Assembly (NCBI GenBank): GCA_017436815.1
Contig: JAFSCI010000029.1
Span: forward strand, 20,711 to 84,710
Direction of reading: 5' to 3'
Length of the DNA: 64,000 bases
DNA from: Clostridia bacterium
GTDB taxonomy: Bacteria > Bacillota > Clostridia > Oscillospirales > Acutalibacteraceae
Shown here: piece by piece, positions 49,926 to 56,311 of the stretch
How positions within the stretch are numbered: the stretch's first letter is position 1
Layout of the letters: each line of letters starts with the position of its first letter
The notes under the pieces: generated by a model
The model's input: the letters and a program-made list of their open reading frames with translations, nothing else
The model's database searches: none
Told to the model about the DNA's origin: nothing
Position numbers and translations under genes: made by a program

Positions 49926-51017
49926 ATGAAGATTCTTATGATCGGCATGGCAAAGGTAAAATATATGCCATACCTTAACTTTTATTTAGAAAATATCCCC
50001 AAAGAGAATAACGAAATACACTTAGTTTACTGGAACAGAGATTTAAAGGATGAAGATTTATCCGCCTATACTAACATAACCTTTCACGAGTTTAGGTGTT
50101 ATCAGGAGGATGAGGTCAGCCCGTCGTCTAAAATATTCAGCTTTATAAAGTACAAAAAATTCGTGAGCCGGGTGCTTAAAAGCGAGAAGTTCGATTTTGT
50201 TATTGCCCTTCATTCTTTCCCCGGAGTTTTGAATGCAAACATTCTTACAAAGAAATTCAAGGACAAATATATATTCGACTACCGTGATTTAACCTACGAA
50301 AATTACGGCTTTTATAAAAAGATAATCAATAAACTGGCCGCAAATTCAAAGGCAACCTTTATAAGCAGCGGCGGCTTTAAGAAAAATTTCTTTAAAGAAA
50401 ATCACTCGAAGCTAATTAACTCCCACAACCTGCTTTCAGATTCTTTAAATCACCGCCGCCCACCTCACACCAGAGCCGATGATGAAAAAATAAGAATTGC
50501 CTATTGGGGACTTGCCCGCCATACTGCTCTTAATAAAAAGATAATCGACAAAATTGCCGCCGATAACAGATTTGAGCTTCACTACTACGGCCGAGAACAA
50601 AAATGCGCCTTGGATTTAAAGGAATACACAAAGCAAATAGGAGCCGATAACGTTTTCTTCCACGGCGAGTACAAGCCGGTCGACCGCTACGAGTTCAGCA
50701 AGAATGCCGATATTATACACAACGTTTTCTACAGCACCAATACAATGCTTTCTATGGCCAATAAGTATTATGACGGACTTGTATTTTGTCTGCCGCAAAT
50801 CGCCACCGAGGGCGCATTTATGGCCAAGTGCATAGAAGATGCAAAGGTTGGCATTTCCTGCAACCCGAATAATGATGACTTTTTAGATAAAATATACGAT
50901 TATTATAAGAGCATCGACCTTAACGAGTTTAATGAGAACTGTCAAAAAGAACTCGACCGCATAATAGCCGAGTATAACTACGGCTCGCAGTTTATTAAAG
51001 ATACATTTTCAAATTAA
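49926..51017 (+). CDS. Glycosyltransferase (GT-B type)
   Basis: The protein of about 363 residues has a GT-B-like layout: an N-terminal MKILMIGMAKVKYMPYLNFY Rossmann start, VIALHSFPGVLNA, and a C-terminal nucleotide-sugar domain with RIAYWGLAR, VFFHGEYKPVDRYEF and IATEGAFMAKCIEDAKVG (acceptor Glu region). ATG 49926 follows GAAAGGGA; a longer frame overlaps the previous gene. It closes the cotH operon and suggests that this gene set modifies a surface glycan. Donor and acceptor are unknown. Confidence 0.82.
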   Translation: MKILMIGMAKVKYMPYLNFYLENIPKENNEIHLVYWNRDLKDEDLSAYTNITFHEFRCYQEDEVSPSSKIFSFIKYKKFVSRVLKSEKFDFVIALHSFPGVLNANILTKKFKDKYIFDYRDLTYENYGFYKKIINKLAANSKATFISSGGFKKNFFKENHSKLINSHNLLSDSLNHRRPPHTRADDEKIRIAYWGLARHTALNKKIIDKIAADNRFELHYYGREQKCALDLKEYTKQIGADNVFFHGEYKPVDRYEFSKNADIIHNVFYSTNTMLSMANKYYDGLVFCLPQIATEGAFMAKCIEDAKVGISCNPNNDDFLDKIYDYYKSIDLNEFNENCQKELDRIIAEYNYGSQFIKDTFSN

Positions 51018-51020
51018 CAA

Positions 51021-51058
51021 AACAAATATCCACCTGCTATGCGGGTGGATATTTGTTT
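51021..51058 (+). terminator. Terminator of the cotH-glycosyltransferase operon
   Basis: A 14-bp stem AACAAATATCCACC/GGTGGATATTTGTT with a 9-nt loop. Its sequence is strikingly like the terminator at 61269-61304 at the other end of the switch island. Confidence 0.92.
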
Positions 51059-51083
51059 ATGTGCAAAATTGGAGCATTGGACT

Positions 51084-51112
51084 TTGCATGTGTATTTACC
51101 TAGAATTATAAT
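51084..51112 (+). promoter_or_regulatory. Promoter of the recombinase gene
   Basis: TTGCAT (51084-51089) and a perfect TATAAT (51107-51112) are spaced by 17 bp. The sequence from -10 to the start has a partial dyad (AATTATAATGA...TCATAATT) that might be an operator. The start codon follows 60 bp later with GGAGG. Confidence 0.7.
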
Positions 51113-51171
51113 GACGATTCACAATCATAATTTTCGGGTAAAATAAAAGAAAAAATTCGGAGGTAAATACG

Positions 51172-52017
51172 ATGAACAGAAAAAACGTAACGAAAAAACA
51201 AATTGAAATATTTGCCGCACATCTCAAAAGAGAGGAAAAGAGCGAAAATACTGTTGAAAAATATATCCGTGATGTAAGGGCATTTTTTTCCTATGTTGGC
51301 GAAACGGAGATAACAAAGGAAAGAGTGATTGCCTATAAGAGCAAATTGATTTCAGAAGGCTATGCGCCGCGCAGTATTAATTCAATGCTCGCGTCTATCA
51401 ATAGCCTGTTCTCATTTCTTGGATGGTCAGATTTGAAAGTGAAATCGATAAAACTTCAACGGCAGATCTATTGTTCTGAAGAAAAGGAGATGACAAAAGC
51501 TGAATATACGCGACTTGTAAATGCGGCTAAACAAAAAGGTAATGAGCGTTTAAATTTGTTAATACAAACAATATGTGGAACGGGCATTCGTGTTAGCGAA
51601 TTGCAATATATCACGGTTGAAGCGGTAAAGTGTGGTGAAGCGCTTGTTTCTCTCAAAGGAAAAATACGCTCGGTGTTTATTGTTAGAGAACTGCAAAAAA
51701 AATTGCTCTGCTATGCGGCAGAGCAAAAGATTACAACGGGAGCCATATTTATAACGCGGAACGGAAAGGTAATGAGCCGTACTAATATTTGGCGGGAAAT
51801 GAAAAGTTTGTGTGAACAGGCTAGAGTAAATCCAAGCAAGGTGTTCCCGCATAATCTGCGCCACTTATTTGCTCGCACTTTTTACGGCATTGAAAAGGAT
51901 ATAGTAAAACTTGCCGATATTCTTGGTCACAGCAGTATTAATACCACACGCATTTATATTATCACTACGGGTAACGAACATCGTAAGCGTATGGAAAATA
52001 TGCGGTTGATAATATAA
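51172..52017 (+). CDS. Tyrosine recombinase (DNA invertase of the adjacent switch)
   Basis: The 281-residue XerC/D-like recombinase has an N-terminal SAM-like core-binding domain (about 8-90) and a complete catalytic set: Arg140 (GTGIRVSEL), a beta-hairpin Lys (162 or 164, SLKGKIR), His227 and Arg230 (PHNLRHLFAR), His253 (LGHSS) and Tyr262 (TRIYI). The stop codon is only 27 bp from the left 19-bp inverted repeat of the invertible segment. Single-gene tyrosine recombinases beside inverted repeats commonly flip promoters of surface-protein genes. AT-rich codon use differs from upstream genes. Confidence 0.93.
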   Translation: MNRKNVTKKQIEIFAAHLKREEKSENTVEKYIRDVRAFFSYVGETEITKERVIAYKSKLISEGYAPRSINSMLASINSLFSFLGWSDLKVKSIKLQRQIYCSEEKEMTKAEYTRLVNAAKQKGNERLNLLIQTICGTGIRVSELQYITVEAVKCGEALVSLKGKIRSVFIVRELQKKLLCYAAEQKITTGAIFITRNGKVMSRTNIWREMKSLCEQARVNPSKVFPHNLRHLFARTFYGIEKDIVKLADILGHSSINTTRIYIITTGNEHRKRMENMRLII

Positions 52018-52044
52018 AAATAGTCACAAAAAATGGCGACGAGT

Positions 52045-52063
52045 ACATAATCTATATTATGTT
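52045..52063 (+). repeat. Left inverted repeat (IR-L) of the invertible segment
   Basis: The sequence ACATAATCTATATTATGTT is the exact reverse complement of 52304-52322. It is itself a near-palindrome: ACATAAT and ATTATGT arms around an asymmetric CTAT core, as expected for a tyrosine recombinase crossover site. Confidence 0.9.
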
Positions 52064-52096
52064 ATAACAGATTGGCAAAAACACTACGCCAAACCT

Positions 52097-52105
52097 ATCA
52101 TACCA
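52097..52105 (-). promoter_or_regulatory. Extended -10 promoter element facing the recombinase
   Basis: On the minus strand TGGTATGAT is a TGn-TATAAT-type extended -10 with one mismatch. No good -35 lies at 17 bp (A-rich), which extended -10 promoters tolerate. In the present orientation it points away from the surface genes; after inversion it would point into them with no terminator between. Confidence 0.5.
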
Positions 52106-52116
52106 GTTTAGTGTAT

Positions 52117-52158
52117 CACTTTTTTGTTAAAAACACAAGAGTTTTTGACAAAAAAGTG
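52117..52158. other. Palindrome with 18-bp arms inside the switch
   Basis: CACTTTTTTGTTAAAAAC and GTTTTTGACAAAAAAGTG are inverted copies with one mismatch around the loop ACAAGA. TGATTTTT follows, so it may terminate recombinase transcription; alternatively it is a protein-binding dyad, since the right arm contains TTGACA. Confidence 0.6.
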
Positions 52159-52172
52159 TGATTTTTAATAAT
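52145..52172 (+). promoter_or_regulatory. Plus-strand promoter candidate within the switch
   Basis: A perfect TTGACA (52145-52150) and AATAAT (52167-52172) are spaced by 16 bp. A start near 52180 would run straight into the terminator at 52194-52238, so in this orientation it would yield only a short RNA. Confidence 0.45.
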
Positions 52173-52193
52173 CATTCGAAATTTTCACAACAC

Positions 52194-52238
52194 AACTAAG
52201 CCTTTTTATAGTTAAAAAAAGAAAAGGCTTAGTTTTTT
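52194..52238 (+). terminator. Intrinsic terminator inside the invertible segment
   Basis: A perfect 13-bp stem AACTAAGCCTTTT/AAAAGGCTTAGTT with a 15-nt loop is followed by TTTT on the plus strand only. It stands between upstream transcription and the surface-protein genes in the present orientation. Confidence 0.85.
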
Positions 52239-52303
52239 GCACTCAATTAAGTCGATGTTGTTAAAATAATATTTACGGGCTATTTTTTTTTGCTATCGAG
52301 TAC

Positions 52304-52322
52304 AACATAATATAGATTATGT
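52304..52322 (-). repeat. Right inverted repeat (IR-R) of the invertible segment
   Basis: The sequence AACATAATATAGATTATGT is the exact reverse complement of IR-L; with the next base it is an AACATAAT/ATTATGTT palindrome around ATAG. CGAGTACA directly precedes both repeats (52040 and 52297) in the same orientation. Confidence 0.9.
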
Positions 52323-52371
52323 TGCTTCAAAATTAAAAGCAATGTAAAATTTGACCAGTGGAGGTTGTCAA

Positions 52372-55300
52372 ATGGCGAAAAAGATAATTGCGGTCGTGGT
52401 TACGGTGATATTGGTCATCGGAATATCTGTCGGAACCACATTGTTGGTGGATAAAAATGCAGTTCCGGTATCCACTACAATTGAAAACGGCTTGTCGGCA
52501 TATGAACTTGCTGTACAATACGGTTATGAAGGGACTGTACAAGAGTGGTTAAAATCTCTTGAGGGAAAATCTGCTTATCAGGTTGCCGTGGATAATGGCT
52601 ATTCGGGTACTGAATATGAGTGGATTGCTTCTCTAAAGGCAACTGCAGATAAAGCAGTAAGCATTAAAAATGCAGAATTTAATTCAAAAGGAGAATTGAT
52701 TTTAACTCTTTCCGATGACACAGTTTTGAATCTTGGTGTTGCTGTTGGTACAAATGGTGTTGATGGAAAAGATGGCACCAATGGTACGGATGGAGCCAAC
52801 GGCAAAGATGGCGTTGATGGTAAAGATGGTGCGGATGGCATCAGCATTACAACTGCAAATATCAACGCTGACGGACAACTGGTTATTGGTTTCTCCGATG
52901 GCAAAACCGTAAACCTTGATAAAGTTGTTGGCATGAACGGCAAAGACGGCGTAAGCGTTACTTCATCCAAAATTAACGCAAATGGAGAACTTGTTCTTAC
53001 ATATTCTAATGGTCAAGAAGCAAATCTTGGTGTTGTAATCGGCGCAAAAGGCGACAAAGGAGATAAAGGCGATGCAGGTGCCGATGGTAGAGATGGTACC
53101 GCAATCATCTCTACTGTTATCAATAACAATGGCGAACTTGTTATCACTTATTCCAACAACACAACAGAAAACCTTGGTGTTGTAGTTGGTCGTGATGGTG
53201 CTGATGGCAAGGATGGTCAGGACGGCACTAATGGTATTGACGGCAAAGATGGTGTTAGTGTTACCGGAGCCGAAATTACATCTAATGGCGAACTTGTTCT
53301 TACATATTCTAATAATCAGCGCTCTAACCTTGGAAAAGTTATTGGAGCTAATGGTAAAGATGGACAGAACGGTGCTGACGGCAAAGACGGTCAGGACGGC
53401 GCTAATGGAGTTGACGGTAAAACACCATACATTAAAAATGGCAATTGGTGGATCGGTGATGCTGATACCGGTGTCAAAGCCGAAGGTAAGGATGGCACCA
53501 ATGGTCAGGATGGACAAAACGGTCAAAATGGTCAAGATGGTACCGATGGCGATACACCTTATATTAAGAACGGTAACTGGTGGATTGGCGAAACTGATAC
53601 CGGTGTAAAAGCACAAGGTGTCGATGGCGCAAATGGTACAGATGGTAAAGATGGCGCTGACGGCAAAGACGGAGTTAGTGTAATTAAATCTGAAATTAAT
53701 GCCAAAGGTGAATTGGTTATTACATATTCTAATAATCAAGTAGACAATCTTGGCGTAGTTGTTGGTGTTAACGGTCAGAACGGTGCTGATGGTAAAGATG
53801 GCCAAAATGGTGTCGATGGTAAAGATGGCGTAGACGGTAAAGATGGAGTTGGTATTAAAAATATCAAAATTTCCAATACTGGTGAACTGCTTATAACGTT
53901 AACTAATGACTCTACCTTGAATCTTGGATGCATCAAAGGTGCCGACGGAAAAGATGGTGTCAATGGTAAAGACGGAGCCAACGGCAAGGATGGTATAAAC
54001 GGCACTAATGGTATTGATGGCAAGGATGGCGTAAGCGTTACCGGTGCATCTATAAATGCTGCAAACGAGTTAGTTCTTACATTCTCTAATAATACTGAGA
54101 AAAATCTTGGTGTAGTAGTTGGTGCCAACGGTGAGGATGGTAAAAACGGTGCTGACGGTAATGATGGCCGTGGCATTAAGGACACCGAAGTTAACGCTCT
54201 TGGCGAACTTGTTATCACCTATACTGATGATACAACCGATAACCTCGGTGTAATTGTAAGTGACAATGGTGGAGCCGGAACCAGTGCTAACGCTCCCCGT
54301 GTGCAGATAAATAGCACCACAAACGAGTGGGCAATTTCCACGGATGGTGGCAAGACTTGGGTTTCGACCGGAGTCAAGGCAACTGGTGAAAATGGTAAAG
54401 ATGGTGCCGACGGTGCTGATGGCGAAGACGGAACTGATGGTGTTAGCATAACAGATGCAACTATTAATGCTGATAATGAACTTGTTTTAACCTTCTCCGA
54501 TAACACACAAAAGACAGTAGGCGTAGTTGTTGGTACTGACGGCGAAGATGGTAAAGACGGTGTTGATGGATCTGATGGCCAGGACGGTAAAGATGGCGTC
54601 GATGGTGATACACCTTATATTAAAAATGGTAACTGGTGGATTAGTGATACTGACACAGGCGTAAAAGCCGAAGGCAAAGATGGTGCTAACGGTCAGAATG
54701 GCCAAAACGGTAAAGACGGTCAGAATGGCCAAGATGGTGTCGATGGCGACACACCTTATATTAAAAACGGCAACTGGTGGATCGGTGAAACTGACACCGG
54801 TGTAAAAGCAGAAGGTGCTGATGGTAAGGACGGCGTTGGTGTAAGTGGTGCTGAAATCGATGAAAATGACCATCTTATTATCAAACTTTCTAATAATACA
54901 ACAATTGATGTTGGCGTTGTAGTTGGTAAAGATGGCTCGAACGGAACTGACAGCACTAACGGCAAAGATGGAAAAGATGGCGTAGGAATCAAGGATGTTA
55001 CTGTGTCTGAAGAGGGCATTTTAACTGTCACGCTTGATAATGATACTGTTATAAACCTTGGTAATATCAAGGGTAAAGACGGTGTGGGTATTGCTAAAAC
55101 TGAAATAAATGCCGAAGGTAAGCTGGTTATTACCTATACTGATAATAATGTTGTTACTTTAGATAAGGTTGTCGGTGCTGACGGTGTTGGTATTAAATCA
55201 GTAGAACTTACCGATGATTATATGCTTAAATTAACCTTTACAGATGATGGCACTCAAACACTCGGCCCCATCAGAGGCGAAAAAGGTGCCGATGGTAAAG

Positions 55301-56298
55301 ATGGCGTAGGCATAAAGGAAGTAAGCGTTGACAATGATGGTTTTTTATATGTAACCTATACTAATAGTGATGATGCTCAAAAGATTGCTTATATAAAGGG
55401 CGATAAAGGTGACAAAGGCGATCCCGGTATAGATGGCCAAACACCGTATATTCTTAATGGTACTTGGTGGATTGGTGAAACAAACACCGGTATAAAAGCC
55501 GAAGGTAAAGACGGTATCAACGGAACAAACGGTACCAATGGTACCGACGGTAAAGATGGACAAAACGGTACTAATGGTAAAGATGGTGTGGGCATCCAAA
55601 ATGCTTATATTAATAGTGAATTGCATTTGATCATTGTTCTCACAAACGGAACAGAGATTGATGCAGGTAAAGTTGGATCTTCCGGAAGCTCTGTACCGTT
55701 AGAAAAATTTACGGTTATATTTAAAGACCATGATGGTACAGTTTTAAAGACAGAGGAAGTTGAGTCTGGCAAGGCTGCTACTGCTCCTGCAAATCCCTCG
55801 AGAGATGGCTATACATTCACAGGTTGGAATCAACCCTTTACCAATGTTCTTTCTGATATGGTTGTTGTAGCGCAATACCAAAAGATTGTAGGACCTACAA
55901 TAGTTATCAGTTCGGTTGCTGCTGATAAGGGTGAAAATATTGCTGTTACATTGACTATGGTAAATAATCCGGGCGTATTGGGAATGACTTTAGAGTTGGG
56001 ATATGATGAAAGTGCTCTAACACTTACAAGCATCGAAAAAGGCAATGCATTGAGTGAAATGACATTTACTAAACCCAAAAACTTAAAAAATGGTTGTCAA
56101 TTACCTTGGGATGCCGAAGAGGTATTACCCGAAGACGTAACAAATGGTACAATGCTCACATTGTATTTTGATGTTTCAGATAATGCAGCTTCAGGAAACT
56201 ATAACATCACACTAACTTATGATGATGGTGCTATTATTGACAATGATTTATCTCCAGTTAATATTAACGTTGTAAACGGCATTGTAACAATCAAATAA
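52372..56298 (+). CDS. Giant anchored stalk protein: Gly-X-X repeats ending in a cohesin domain
   Basis: ATG 52372 follows GGAGG by seven bases; an upstream in-frame TTG is ignored. The 1308 residues comprise an N-terminal membrane helix or uncleaved signal (4-25) and two SAYELAVxxGYxGT units (about 42-88). A long low-complexity region (about 127-1095) follows: Gly-X-X triplets rich in Asp, Lys and Asn alternate with strand units (GELVLTYSN...LGVVVG) and five TPYIKNGNWWIG-type segments. An InlB/Listeria-Bacteroides repeat (about 1110-1170) and a C-terminal cohesin-like domain (about 1174-1308, NNPGVLGMTLELGYD) end it. There is no LPxTG. It would project a cohesin at its tip. Expression is probably switched by the upstream inverton. 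Confidence 0.88.
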   Translation: MAKKIIAVVVTVILVIGISVGTTLLVDKNAVPVSTTIENGLSAYELAVQYGYEGTVQEWLKSLEGKSAYQVAVDNGYSGTEYEWIASLKATADKAVSIKNAEFNSKGELILTLSDDTVLNLGVAVGTNGVDGKDGTNGTDGANGKDGVDGKDGADGISITTANINADGQLVIGFSDGKTVNLDKVVGMNGKDGVSVTSSKINANGELVLTYSNGQEANLGVVIGAKGDKGDKGDAGADGRDGTAIISTVINNNGELVITYSNNTTENLGVVVGRDGADGKDGQDGTNGIDGKDGVSVTGAEITSNGELVLTYSNNQRSNLGKVIGANGKDGQNGADGKDGQDGANGVDGKTPYIKNGNWWIGDADTGVKAEGKDGTNGQDGQNGQNGQDGTDGDTPYIKNGNWWIGETDTGVKAQGVDGANGTDGKDGADGKDGVSVIKSEINAKGELVITYSNNQVDNLGVVVGVNGQNGADGKDGQNGVDGKDGVDGKDGVGIKNIKISNTGELLITLTNDSTLNLGCIKGADGKDGVNGKDGANGKDGINGTNGIDGKDGVSVTGASINAANELVLTFSNNTEKNLGVVVGANGEDGKNGADGNDGRGIKDTEVNALGELVITYTDDTTDNLGVIVSDNGGAGTSANAPRVQINSTTNEWAISTDGGKTWVSTGVKATGENGKDGADGADGEDGTDGVSITDATINADNELVLTFSDNTQKTVGVVVGTDGEDGKDGVDGSDGQDGKDGVDGDTPYIKNGNWWISDTDTGVKAEGKDGANGQNGQNGKDGQNGQDGVDGDTPYIKNGNWWIGETDTGVKAEGADGKDGVGVSGAEIDENDHLIIKLSNNTTIDVGVVVGKDGSNGTDSTNGKDGKDGVGIKDVTVSEEGILTVTLDNDTVINLGNIKGKDGVGIAKTEINAEGKLVITYTDNNVVTLDKVVGADGVGIKSVELTDDYMLKLTFTDDGTQTLGPIRGEKGADGKDGVGIKEVSVDNDGFLYVTYTNSDDAQKIAYIKGDKGDKGDPGIDGQTPYILNGTWWIGETNTGIKAEGKDGINGTNGTNGTDGKDGQNGTNGKDGVGIQNAYINSELHLIIVLTNGTEIDAGKVGSSGSSVPLEKFTVIFKDHDGTVLKTEEVESGKAATAPANPSRDGYTFTGWNQPFTNVLSDMVVVAQYQKIVGPTIVISSVAADKGENIAVTLTMVNNPGVLGMTLELGYDESALTLTSIEKGNALSEMTFTKPKNLKNGCQLPWDAEEVLPEDVTNGTMLTLYFDVSDNAASGNYNITLTYDDGAIIDNDLSPVNINVVNGIVTIK

Positions 56299-56311
56299 AG
56301 GAGGAAGAGAA

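Larger units (their letters stand above)
52064..52303. promoter_or_regulatory. Invertible DNA segment (phase-variation switch), 240 bp
   Basis: The 354-bp gap between recombinase and surface gene is mostly this segment, bounded by perfect inverted repeats. It holds an extended -10 promoter facing the recombinase, a plus-strand promoter candidate, an 18-bp-arm palindrome and a plus-strand terminator. Flipping it would exchange which of these faces the surface-protein operon. Downstream of the right repeat only 49 bp remain before the ATG, with the ribosome site GGAGG at 52360-52364. Confidence 0.82.

Noticed and set aside
52963-55626. Long open frames on the minus strand and in other plus frames across the stalk gene.
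   Set aside because: They arise from the repetitive Gly-X-X codons read in other frames, lack ribosome sites, and encode low-complexity sequence without recognisable domains.
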